Source: Eutreptiella sp. 'Long Island Sound 2002' (taxonomy: Eukaryota; Euglenozoa; Euglenophyceae; Eutreptiales; Eutreptiaceae). Taken from it: 64,000 bases of DNA. The DNA lies in assembly GCA_964036045.1 (NCBI GenBank), contig OZ038384.1, positions 60,237,355-60,301,354 on the forward strand, written 5' to 3'. Made by a program: the position numbers and the translations under genes. Under the pieces are notes generated by a model. The model saw only the letters and a program-made list of their open reading frames with translations. It was not told where the DNA came from and searched no databases. Shown piece by piece: positions 35,700-46,866 of this stretch; position 1 is the stretch's first letter, and each line of letters begins with the position of its first letter.

Positions 35700-37412
35700 T
35701 TTCACACAGTACCCCCAGACCACCCGGCGCACGTAGCCTGGACCCGAACACCCACGGCAACATGGACGTTCACCAACGAGCGGGCAGACCCGGACAGCGT
35801 AGCCATAGAGTACGACCGCTGCGACCCACACCGCGCAGGACCTCAGGAGGCACCCATGCGCCCCCTACAGCACAAATGCCCAACCCTCCGCGGCGACAAA
35901 GACGACAAGGAGCGGCGACAGACCATCGCGTGCCAGAAGTTCCACCCCAATACGGGATACCTCTTCCACCTGATGTACGCGTATATCACCGGGGGGCGCC
36001 CAGACAGGGGCCTTCTCCGCCTCACCCCACGAGCCCAGGCCATCATCACCCAGGGGAGAGGCGTCTATGCAGCGCCACTACTGCAACCCACGCAAATCAC
36101 CGCCAGAACCGCCCAGGGGAACCCCATCTACGTCTATCACCCCACAGCAATCGCCCGCCTACCCATACCCAGCGACACCGACATCATCTACTTCACTGAC
36201 GCATCCGGCACCCAGCAACGCACCCCCACGGTCGGTTGCGCCTCCGTGCGCATCACCCGGCACGCGGACGGCCTCCACGTGGAACACCACACCGGGGCCA
36301 CCATCTTTGGGGCGTCCTCCCACGGCGGACTGCGCACCATGGCAGACGCCGTCACCGCCACACCGCCACCCACGACGATCCGGCCCCGCAACATCTGGGT
36401 GGTCGTGGACGCCACGGTCGACATCCACCCCACCAGGCGCCTTGCGGACCTGCCCCCCCACAAAGCACTCGAGTCCGGCCTCACCACACAAGCGTTGGGA
36501 CTATGGATGTCCTTCAAGGGCATGCACCCCCAGGACGCCCTACACATCGTCAAGCAGGAGTCACACCGCTACGCATACGGCAATGGACGCGCAGACACGC
36601 AGGCCAAACACCAGAACACCAACCACACCCCAGGGCTCAAACGCGTGCGACTGGACACCCCACACCACGGCCACCTGCAGCACCTGCCCCCGATACCCCC
36701 GGCCACACAGCCCCCCCAATGGATGCCCGAGGACACGCCGTACACGGATCTAGACAAGCAGTACCACTACCCCACACCCATCCAGCAACTGGCCACCACA
36801 CTGGGCCACCCAGCGAACACCGAACTCCTCCGACGCCTCGAAGACTCCGTCCACACCCCCCTCTACTACTCCGCCCTGCGCCCGGATAGCCTCCGAGCAC
36901 ACCTACAAAAGCCCCGACTCCAACTCGCCCTCGAACAGCTTCCCCTCCTGACCCGATACCACCGATGGTATGCGCGCCGCTCGATTAACGTCCCCGCAGG
37001 ATACACCAAATGCATCTGCAGCCACGCGGAAGAAGAAACATGGGACCACTTCAAGGCGTGCCCCCTGTACAGAGGACTGGACACCCTCACAGACTGGAAC
37101 CCAACCCACACCATCGCACAGCACGCCGGATGGCTGACGCAGTCCCCGGCGACCCAGCAACTCACCACCGTCCTCAAGCAGACGGAGGTGCTCGAGGCGG
37201 TCGGCAGGGGACTCGTCCCCACTGCCGTCTACACCTTGCTACGCACCCACGCGGAGGACCCCCAGGCCACGGCGGCGCACATGCAGCGGACGGCCGTTGC
37301 CAAGACGGCGGAGCAGCTCACATACCGCATCCACAAATACCTGCAGCATGCGGCAACCCTGCCCCCAACAGACCAAGCCCACCTCCTCAAACTCCTGTTC
37401 TACCAACCATGA
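35700..37412 (+). pseudogene. LINE-B RNase H and C-terminal zinc finger
   Basis: Same frame as RT; no frameshift, only the TGA at 35,697. RNase H has IIYFTDASGTQ (first Asp), IWVVVDATVDI (Asp) and AYGNGRADTQAKH (last Asp). The catalytic Glu usually found in a SSxxAEL motif is absent: the site reads SSHGGLRTMADA. A C-x-C...H...C finger CICSHAEEETWDHFKACP follows, as in I- and R1-type LINEs. RNase H would remove element RNA during second-strand synthesis; with the Glu missing, activity is doubtful. Confidence 0.8.
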
Positions 37413-37425
37413 GAACCTACCCCGT

Positions 37426-38919
37426 GACATACCAACACGGAACCCCCACCACTTCTACACACCGTCCACCGAGCACAGCACTGGCACAGCACACACGGAC
37501 ACCACAGGCACCGCACACACTCCCACCAGGTTGCGCGCGCCACCAGCCCCCATCCCCCCACGCCGCCGTCCGTCCACAGGTACCACCAACCGCCAGCCAC
37601 CGCATGTCCCCTCTGCGTTCGCCAGCGGCTACCACAGACAGCCCTGCCCTGCAACCCGGACCACTGGGTCTGCCTGGGAGCCGCGCACCGCCTCACCCAC
37701 TGCCCCCACTGCGGGGAACTCAACCCCCACCACCGCGAGCGGCCCGCGGCCCCAGCCGCACCCCCCCCCGCCAGCCACCCCAGCTTCTTCGGGTTCCTCA
37801 CCGACACCCTCCGGGACCACCTGGGAGGGTACTACGTGGCGGACGCGGCGGACCACGCATGGACCATAGCCGTGGCCACGGGCAGCACACCCCTGCCCCC
37901 CCACAGCCCACCCCTACGCCACAGCGGAGGCGGCTTGAACGTGGCGGCCCGCCACATCCCCCTCGCCATATACCTCCACCACCGAGACCTACACCTCCCA
38001 GACCCACAACTCCCAGCCCCCCAAGCAGCAGCCCTGACGCCGGAAGCGTGAGCCAACACGGCACCAGAGGAGATAGCAGCCTACCTCCGAATCACTTGCC
38101 GCCGGTTCAACAACGCCCTCGGCCGACAGAAGGGAACACCTTACCCACTCAGCGCACTCCTCTACCCAGCACACCACCCCCACCCCGCACAACAGAAGCC
38201 CCCGGAGGGCTGGGCGTCTTTTCGGGATGCCCACCCGGCTGCCCCCGACTAGGCCAACGCCACGCGGATGGGCCTCACGGACCAGGAAACCTACGTCAGA
38301 GGCCTCAAGACGAGCCTCCAAGAGGCACACCGCTGGCACGCCCGCTCCCCGTCGCCCCCACAGGGACAGGGGGGTTCACCCGCCCCCGACACCCACCAGG
38401 CCAAGAAGATCAAGACAGGTCAGGGGGCCCGCCAACGCGCCCGCCAGCAGGGCGCGACGCCCCGACCAAGGCCCGGGTCCAGCCACACCGCACCACCCCA
38501 CGCCCAGACCCCCGGGGCACACCAACAACACCGCCACCGCCAGCGCCCGGCACCACCACCGTACCGCAGCACCCAAACCCTGCAGCCCAGTCAGCCACCA
38601 CCGCACACACACGTCCACACCATGCCAGGACCACCATACGCACAGAGCCAGGGGACATGGTACCACCAACACCACCAGCACGCGCCCGTCCCTCCCAACC
38701 CCTACCCTCTAATGCCCCCATGCTACAGCGACCCCCACCAGCTACATCCCCACCACGCCCCAGCACAACCAGGCGCCGCGAATCACGCACCCCACATAGC
38801 GCACATCACCGCACCACACTATCACGTATTCCACCACCACCAGCCCCTGCCACCACACCCACCAAAACCGGGGTACCACACACAACCAGCACACCCTCCA
38901 CACCACCACCACGCGGTCC
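37426..38919 (+). pseudogene. LINE-B downstream ORF, N-terminal part
   Basis: Same frame as RNase H, separated by TGA at 37,410 and 37,425. A Cys/His cluster CPLCVRQ (37,605), then CNPDHWVCLGAAHR and CPHCGELNPHH, looks like a double zinc-binding finger. It is followed by FFGFLTDTLRDHLGGYYV and a helical part ending YVRGLKTSLQEAH. A Pro/His/Gln-rich linker comes next. TGA (38,049) and TAG (38,250) interrupt it. LINE-A copy 3 is inserted after HHHHAV; the protein continues at 42,665 in the right frame. The function of this part is unknown to me. Confidence 0.55.
38908..38919. repeat. Target-site duplication (left) of LINE-A copy 3
   Basis: ACCACGCGGTCC here and at 42,653-42,664. Confidence 0.85.
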
Positions 38920-40288
38920 AGCGGCGGGCCGCGACACCGCCTCGGCCGGCCACGCCGCGGCCCCCAGCACGCCGCGCAAGCGGGGGAAGAACCCCGCACG
39001 GGCCGCGGACGCCTCGCCGGCGGCCGCCGCAGCAGCAGCAGTGGGCAGGGAGAGCGCGAAGTACCGCACCCAGGCCAACCCCACCCACACCCACACCAGC
39101 CCCCCCAAGCCGTTCCCCCCCAAGCCCTTCCCCCCGGGGCGGGAGCGGCACGTCCGCCCCCCGACGCGCGAGCGCTCGCCCCCGGGCGTCACGCTGCCGC
39201 AGCTGCGAAGGCAGCGGGACGCCCGGCGAGTGGTCCAGGAAGGGCGCAGCAGCGGGGGGGAGCAGAGCGCAGGCAGCGGACGGCGCGACTCGAGGCAGGG
39301 GGCCGAGAAGGGGCCAGGGCACGGGAAGGGCGCGCAGGGGCGCGGGCAGGGAGCCCAGGTGCAGGGGGCAGGGCGAGGGGAGGTGGGAGAGCGAGCGGGC
39401 CAGGGCGTGGGGGACGGGAGGCGGGACCCGCGACACGGGCAGTAGGCTGGAAAGGGGCCCAAGGGCAAGGGCAAGGGCGCCGCGGGCCCCGAGGGACAGG
39501 CAGGACGGGGCATGGGAGCCCAGGGGGGAGGACGGGGCGAAGAGAGGGGGTCAGAGGGCGGGGCGCCCCCGCAGCCGGACGTGAAGCCGGTGAGGTGCAT
39601 CCCCCCCGGCATCCAACAGATGCCGGCACACCACACCCACCACCACCACCACCACCACCACCACCACCTCTACAACATCGACCCTGACGCCGGCGAGCTC
39701 GTCCCCCCCCAACCCCCACCACACCAGCACCATCAAGCCCCCCCCGCGCCGAGGGCGGAGCCGGCGCGGATGGCCTCGGCGGAGGGGGGACGGGGCGCGG
39801 CATCGGCGCCGCAGGCGCAGGGGCAGCGAGGGGGGCCGGCACGGGGGGCGGAGGAGGGCCGGCCATGGGACCGGGACTGGGGCGCGGTCCCGGACCCTCT
39901 GGGGGAGGAGACCCTCCCCCTGGTGGGGGAGGTGTACGGGTGGTTGTGCTGGGCCAACCAGGGGACCTCCAGGAGGTCGAGGAACCGGCCCTTCGATGCC
40001 GTGCTCCTCCGGAGGGACGGAGGAAACCGAGAGGTACCCCCGTGGGGGTGGGCAGCCCCAGAGGACCATGAGAGGGTCCTCAGGTCAGTGATCCGGGCGG
40101 CGTGGCCCGACAGGGAGCCGACGTGGCCGGCCTTCCTGGAGGGGGGAGCGGTGCTCCGCATCACGGATGCGGACGCCAACAACTGGCTCCCCCGGGCTTT
40201 GCGCAGCGCCCTCGCCCACTGGCGCTACCGCCGGCACAACCCGCCGCCGCCGCAGCCCCAGCCCCCACACAAGCGGCGGCGCAGGTGA
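38920..40288 (+). pseudogene. LINE-A ORF1-like protein (copy 3)
   Basis: One frame, interrupted once by TAG (39,443-39,445) where copy 1 has sense codons. After an Ala/Pro/Gly/Arg-rich part comes PVRCIPPGIQQMPAHHT and a run of eleven His (39,632-39,667). Then comes LYNIDPDAGELVPPQP and the folded-looking C-terminal domain: DRDWGAVPDPLGEE, GWLCWANQ, HERVLRSVIRAAWPD, NNWLPRALRSALAHWRYRR, ending PHKRRRR. The basic end could be a nuclear localisation signal. This copy is the better guide to the family because the frame is continuous from 39,446 on. Confidence 0.65.
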
Positions 40289-42578
40289 AGGCCCAGATGG
40301 CGGGTACGGCAGAGTTGGGGGGGGGGGCTGGGGCCCCCGACCCACGCCCCCCCCACGGTACGGCACGACGCAAGAGGGCGCGCCACCTCCCGCGGGAGGG
40401 AGTGCGGAGACAACGAGCGCGGGGGGGAACCTGCTGCCCCGCAGCCCGCTAACCACTGACCGCTAACCCACGGCCACCCCTGGCCGGCCGGCGCCGCGCG
40501 ACAACGGCCGGGGGATGAGGGGCCCCAGCGAGGGCCTGCGCGAGAATCCGGCTCTCGGTAGAGGGGGGCGGGGGAAGGGCGTGACCCCCCGGCCGATGGC
40601 TGGCCCCCGGGGCCAGGACTGCCATGCCGCCCCCCCCACCCCCCGGCCGACAGGAGGCATCGCCAGGGGACCAAAGGGCCCCCCCCACTCCCCCCCCCCC
40701 TCCCACACAGGCCCGAGAGCGGGCGCCCCCCCCCCCCCCCCCTGCAGCCACCTCAGCTGGGGAGCCACAGGCGCGGCCCTCCGCCCCCCCAGGGCCGGGG
40801 GGGCGCCCCCCCCCTTCAGGAGGAACGGCGACGCGGTAAGGGCAACGGCGGCTGGACCTGCTCCCGCGAACCCACACCGGCGTGCAGGAGCAACGCGCAC
40901 AACGGAACAGGAAGGAGGCCGCGCCCCACATGACCCTCCCGTAACCACAGAGCACTCCGAGGTGACAGAGGGGGGGTTCAGGTCAGCTGGGGCCCCCGGG
41001 GGAGCGGTCCACGGGCCGCCCCTCACCCCCCCCCACCCCGGGGCGGCACATCAGCCCCGACCGCACGCGCGCGCCGGAAGGGAGCGCGCCGGCCACAGCG
41101 AGAGGGCCAGAAAGGAGTACCGCAGGCCGCCGCCCGGAACGAGAGCAGGGAGGCCGCGGCGCGACACCCCCCCCCCCGCCCCCCCACCAGCCCGCCAGCC
41201 GCGGGGGCCCCGGCCCCCACCCCCCGAGGCAGGGGGGATGGGCCCCCCCCGCCCGAGAGGGGAGCCGGAGTGTGATCCGCCACCCCGCCCCAGCCGCCGG
41301 CTCACATGGGGGCCGCGAAGAACAAGCGGGCCCACGCCTGCGCACCGGGACGCCGCACAGATCGTACCCAGAGAAGCCGGGTGAGCACGAACCGGAGTGG
41401 TATGGTGGGCCACGCCCCCCATGGACAGCACAACGCCAGTGACGCCCGCTTTGTTGCCGGCCCAGGGAAGGCAGAGGGACGGAAAGAGGCAGACCGACCC
41501 CCCCCCCTACAGGCCCCGCCCCGGCCGCACAGCCGGAGGAAACAACGCACGCCCCCCCCCCCCCCAGCCCGCTGTTCACCCGCCCCCCAGCATAAGAACG
41601 CCATGGACCCGCCCCGCGGCGCGCAGCCCCCACAGGGACAGCGCAGGGCGCCCACACCCGCACGCCCGCGCCCACAACGCGGACCCCGACAGCCCACCCA
41701 GAGGACGGGCAGTCGGGGGAGGAGGAGCGCAAGACCTCAGACGCCCCACGCAACGGTCGAAGGCACCCCCCCGGGGACGCCCTGCCGCCGCCCCCACAAC
41801 CCCAAGCCAAGTAGGGGGGAACCGGGACCGGACCGCCCCCCCCCAAGCACGCCAGACAGAGCAAGGGACCGGGGCTGGACACACGGAGGGGCACGGACCA
41901 CGTGGAACGGCCCTACCAGCGCCCAGTGCCGGGACCACGCGAGATGCGCGCGCCACACCACCCAGCAGGGGGGGGGAGCGGACACTGCGAGAGCGCGAGC
42001 GCACACACACGAAAGGGACACGCGGGGACTACCGGAAGGGCAACCGGACCGAGCGCGCGGAACGCACAGACCGCATGGAATGGCGTACCAGCGAGCGAGG
42101 GTAAGGGACACCCGGACGGGACGGCCCGCCACACGCAGCGCGGAACACGCGGGGCGGGGAGGGGGAAACGAAAGAGACACGACGCCAGGTGCCGGCCCGA
42201 ACCCCCCCGAACCGGCCGCGAGCGCCGCGCACACACAGACGGGGCACTGCGCCCGCCAAGGCAGTAGTGGCGCACAGCGCCACGCCCCAACCCCTAGGCT
42301 AGGCAGCCTCCGCGCCAGCCCAAGGGGGTCCCACTGGAGACAAGCCAGTAGCACGGGCCCGGCGGCGCCGGCGCGCCGGGCAACCACGCATTAGGGGGGC
42401 CATGCAGTGGGTAAGCGCCAGCAGCCATGGCTGCGAATTGATGCACTGACCGGGGAGTGGCGAAACGGGGACGCCGGGGAAGGACGGGGCTCGAAGCTCT
42501 GAGAACCCGGGGGACTCCGCCACCAGGCAAGAGGTGCGTCTTGGAGGGCCCCCCACTAGGACCCGGTGGGGAGGATAT
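40289..42578. other. GC-rich 3' non-coding part of LINE-A copy 3
   Basis: Counterpart of 3,506-6,275, shorter by about 500 bp. C/G homopolymers (near 40,320, 40,680, 40,730, 41,170) generate many spurious frames. No protein supported. Confidence 0.6.
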
Positions 42579-42664
42579 CACCTGGCCCGACCAGGTGGCC
42601 CCCAGGGGCCGAAAGGCGTCTAGTACCCGCAAAATCAAACCTCAAACCTCAAACCACGCGGTCC

Positions 42665-44283
42665 CGCACTACATGCCGCCCCCGCTACACGGGCCCACGA
42701 CATACGAGCCACGGTACACCCCCATGGACCCGCGAAGAGCCGCGCACGCACGCCAGCAACACCAGGGCCTAGTAGGAGCGCCCCGCCACCACCAACAGCC
42801 CCCTCACCAACACCCCATACCAGCGAGCACCATTCACCAGCAGCCACCCATTACATACGGACCACAGCCCCACCCGGACGCTCATGCGGCCGCCTCCCAC
42901 CCACACCCCGGCACCACAACCAGTCAAGAACCGCAAGGGCCGCAAGGCGCACACACACAACACCCACACGACCCACAGGGACGCCCGGACCCCCAGCCAG
43001 CACAACACCCACCCCCGCCCCCCCCACCCCACCACCACCAGCAGCCCCCCAACCCACACCCCATACCAGCGAGCACCATCCACCAGCAGCCACCCATAAC
43101 ATACGGACCACAGCCCCACCCGGACGCTCATGCGGCCGCCTCCCACCCACACCCCGGCACCACAACCAGTCAAGAACCGCAAGGCCCGCACGGCGCACAC
43201 ACGCAACACCCACACGACCCACAGGGACGCCCAGACCCCGAGCCAGCACAACACCCACCCCCGCCCCCCCCACCACCAACAGCGCCACCCCCACACCACC
43301 CCCCCCCGCCCCCCCCCCGAGACCAGGCCACAGACACAACACGCGGCAGCCAACACCAGCCAATTGACATCGATACCCCCGCCGACACACGCCACCGCGA
43401 ATCCCCCCTCCCGCGACCGCCACAAGAGACCCCATCACCGGACCCCACGCGCGACAACGACGACCACCCCCCCCAACCCACACCACCCCCCCCATCACAC
43501 CCCGCACCACCAGCCGCCGCACCGGCCGAACCCTACGCCCTACACAACCCTGCAGCGGTACGGCAGCACCTCCGGGGACTCGGGGAACAGGACGTTGTGC
43601 TGTACCTCCGCACCTCCGGCACCAGCACCCCCATCCGGGCGGCCACCCTGGTCCAGGCGGCCACCCTGGGGGAAGGCGTCAGAGACTTCCTCTTCGACGC
43701 CTTCCTCCACGTCGCCCGACACGAGCGCCCCCCACGCGCCACCCCAGACGGCGAGAGCCCGCCCCCCACGGGGAGCAGGATCTGGGTGCCCCCCATTGAC
43801 TGGGGGCGACACCTGGTCGGACACCCCGTGCCGGGGCGGGTGGACACCAAGGGCCGCACCCACTACCACGAGCACGACATGGCCCACCCCCCACCCGGCG
43901 CCACCCCCGACAGCACCAAAGAGTGGGAGCGGGAAACATGGGTATCCCGGATGGCCTCCCTGAGCAACTTCCGGCACCACGTCCCGGGGGACATCCCCAC
44001 CCCCGACGAGCAGCAGCCAGCCCCCTCCACGTACATGACCCTCATGTACAATCTGCACTACTCCCTCTCCTCCACCAACTACCACGCACCGACAGACCAC
44101 TGGGTGGTACACGGCACCGACTTCCTCCTCCCCGCCGACTACACCCCCCCCCCCACACAACCCAGGCCCCGACACGTACGCCAGGGGGGACGACCCGGAC
44201 GACCCCCACATCTGGGGCACGTGGGAACCCAAATCCCTGGACACGCTGCCCTCCATCCGCAGCGGCTACCAGGGCCTTGGTAG
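42665..44283 (+). pseudogene. LINE-B downstream ORF, Ulp1-like part
   Basis: Continues the protein cut at 38,919. First a Pro/His/Gln linker containing an in-frame 246-bp tandem duplication (units start near 42,814 and 43,060). From 43,555 comes RQHLRGLGEQDVVLYL, GEGVRDFLFDAFLHVARH, RIWVPPIDWGRHLV and then YNLHYSLSS and DHWVVHG. The same order appears in LINE-C (DNLFDAWIWWFN, VWVPHLGSAHTLI, GHYQVWI with a stop inside). It resembles the C48/Ulp1 cysteine protease fold, with the catalytic His near HY or DHW. Near 44,145 a C-run slip leaves this frame; it ends at 44,283. Confidence 0.5.
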
Positions 44284-46062
44284 GGCGATGTATTGCCTCG
44301 CCAAGTGGACCCAACGGACCTGGGGGATCCCCACGGACCGACGGGTGTGGGTGGTCACGCTGCGCCCCCAGCAGAGGGAAGCCCCCCCAAACAGCAGGAG
44401 ACCCATCCCCCCCACGCCCCCCCACCCTACAACTATGCCCGTACATGGTGGCAGCCTGCCTCATGACGCTGCTGTGGCCGGGCCCAGACACCCCCACCCA
44501 AAACTACCCCCACCTCACAGTGGAGGACATGCCCGGCATCCAGCGATGCTTCTTCCAGACCCTCGACTACCTCCAGCAAACACACCCGCACGTCCTGGAG
44601 CAGATATGGCCACCCCCCGGGTAACCCACGTGCCCGCGCAGCCGAGACAAGGCCGCCACGCCAGCACCAGCACGCACGGATCACCAGGGAAAACGCGCGC
44701 ACACGCCCGGTGCCCGAACCTGCACCCTCGTTCTCGCTACTTACAGGACCCAGCATCATACGCCCGCCCCCGAAGCCCAGGACCCTCCGCCGTCTCCCAC
44801 AGCCCTCTCCTTCGCCTCCGACTCCACAACCTCCACCACCGCGACCACCTCATCCACCACCACCACCACGTCCTCATCCAGCACTCCACCCCCGAAGCCG
44901 CGGGGGACACCTCCCAAACCGGCCCCCAAACCCACCCCCACCGCGAGCAGCCCCGCCGCCGCCAAGGCCCACGCCCCGACGAAGCCCACACCCACGACCC
45001 AGCCGAAACCCAAGACCGCCGCCAAACAGCCACCCAAACCCGTCAGCACGCGGCGACCGCAACCCGCAGCCAAGCCCAAACCCAAGTCCAAACCCGGCGC
45101 CACGACAGCAGCGCGAGCCCGGCCCCCCGAGGACGTCCTCTCTGACATCCGGCCCCAGCCGTCCCAGGCCCGAAGGCAGCAGCGCCCAGCGCGGCGCCCC
45201 CCCACCGTCACCGACGCCATCGCCACCACCCTCATGGCGGAGCGCGCCGCGGCCGAAGCACGACGCACCTCGTCCCGCCACCTCTCAAAGCCCGCACCCC
45301 AGGCCCACAGACCGCTTCCGCCAGAGTCCGCCAGCAGCGTCCCCGCCCCCCTACCAACCCTCGATGACAGCCCACATACAACGCATGCCCCACTACCGCC
45401 GCCGCCGCGAGTCCTCGCCCAACCCCGAGGCGGAGACCGTACGCGCACACCCGCGGGTCCACATCCGCGTGCGCCCCCACTCCCCACGCACCCCCACAGA
45501 ACAGGACTACGAGGAATCCCCCAGGCCCGCCACCGCCACCGGTCCCGACGACCCCGTCACACCCACCCACGCCCACTCCTCCGCCCATGACCGCAGGCCC
45601 GCCCAGGAACAGTGGTGGCAGCGCTGGACCCACACGCAGCTCTGGGAGCTGCGAAAGTGGGCCCGGGGAGAGCCCTCCCTCGAGGGCCTGGTCCATCGGC
45701 CCCGCAAGGGGTCGGTGGAGAACTGCCGCCTCCGGCCGGCAGGGGGGTGGATGCCGCAGGCCGCATGGGAAGCCATGCTGGCCGATGCGCTCCACCCCCT
45801 GGGAGTCCACCCCCGCAACCTCCCCGCGCCCGAGGACCCCCCGTATGTCCTCAGGCGCCTGCAGGAGACCCTCCAGGAAACGCAGCGAGACAGCATCCGC
45901 CTGTGGGACATCACCCAAAGCCCAGCCCCGCACAAACACACCCCCTCGGAACCCCACAAGCGTCGGCGCACCGACACCGGCGACACCCACAGCACCCCAG
46001 GAGCCCTGCGCGCCACACAACATGACGCGCCTGACCCCCCAGCCAGCGGCGCCGCCATCTAA
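44146..46062 (+). pseudogene. LINE-B downstream ORF, Cys motif and ORF1-like C-terminal domain
   Basis: Coding continues through at least three frames, each change at a C-run. SGYQGLGRAMYCLAKWTQRTWG and VWVVTLRPQ come first, then LCPYMVAACLMTLLW (44,430), which fits the Gln...Cys end of a Ulp1-like protease. A Lys/Pro/Ala-rich, histone-H1-like stretch lies at about 44,880-45,340. From 45,364 to 46,062 comes a Trp-rich domain (EQWWQRWTHTQLWELRKW, PAGGWMPQAAWEAML) ending EPHKRRR, which aligns with the LINE-A ORF1-like domain. The final domain is probably nucleic-acid binding (inference). Confidence 0.5.
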
Positions 46063-46545
46063 CCCCGTTACCGAGCAAACCACCACCACGGGGCGCCACG
46101 CCAGGCCCTGCCCAGAAGTCACCAAACGAACCGGACGCCGAAGGAAGCCAACGCACACGACAACGAGCACCACTACGCCCAAAGGCACCGAACCCAGGCA
46201 CGCTACCGTCGCAACCGCCTAACGAAGCCAGAACCCAAGCACAAATCAAACCCGAGCCACACCCCGAAACCGCTAACCCTTGACTCCTAACCAAGCCCGC
46301 TGAGGGAACAACGTAACCACAGCCCACACCCACAGCCGACACAGCCGCCTAACCAGCCAGCTCCAGAAGCAAAGAGACACCTCACCGAACCCACCCTGAC
46401 CCAAGCCCGTGTACATCAGGACGCGCGAGCCACACCCCTGGGGCGCGACCGCCGCCACAGCACCGACGACACACGCCAGAGGACACAACGCTATTGCACC
46501 GCCGCACCAGCTGCCCATGCCTGTGCCTGCAGTGTACGCGCGCCC

Positions 46546-46628
46546 CTGTTTTTCTCTTTTTTGTTTTTTCTTTTTTTTTCCAAAAAAAAAAAAACAAGTA
46601 AAAAAAAAACAAGTAAAAAAAAAGAAAA
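46546..46628. repeat. T-rich/A-rich inverted tract
   Basis: About 30 bases mostly T are followed by A-runs with two copies of ACAAGTAAAAAAAA. The two halves could fold into a long A/T hairpin, within otherwise GC-rich sequence. Confidence 0.7.
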
Positions 46629-46688
46629 TTAGGGGGGGAGGAAGAGGGACACAACCACCCATGGCACACGCGCACCGCACACAGCACG

Positions 46689-46866
46689 CACACCGGTGAA
46701 CAGGAGCCCAGTGGCCCAGGACACCGCACATGCAACACAACACACCGAGCGAGCACACCGGTGAACAGGAGCCAGCTGGCCCAGGACAGGGCAGACGCAC
46801 CACAGCAAACCGCGCGGGCACACCGGTAAACAGGAGCCGAGCGGCCCAGGACACTGCACACACGTA
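46689..46866. repeat. 65-bp tandem repeat, three copies
   Basis: Units start at 46,689, 46,754 and 46,819 with CACACCGGTGAACAGGAGCC; the third has TAAACAGG. Confidence 0.85.

Larger units (their letters stand above)
38920..42652 (+). mobile_element. LINE-A copy 3: half-LINE nested in LINE-B
   Basis: Same family as 1,447-6,350: ORF1-like protein, long GC-rich non-coding part, 3' stem-loop at 42,579-42,598 and TCAAACC tail. It is bounded by an exact 12-bp duplication. It is 5' shorter than copy 1, beginning at a point equivalent to about 2,020. Removing it and one duplication copy rejoins the LINE-B protein without a frame change. Confidence 0.85.

Noticed and set aside
40289-42652. Rearranged rDNA or structured RNA gene
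   Set aside because: No recognisable rRNA core sequence; the block belongs to the LINE-A 3' region.
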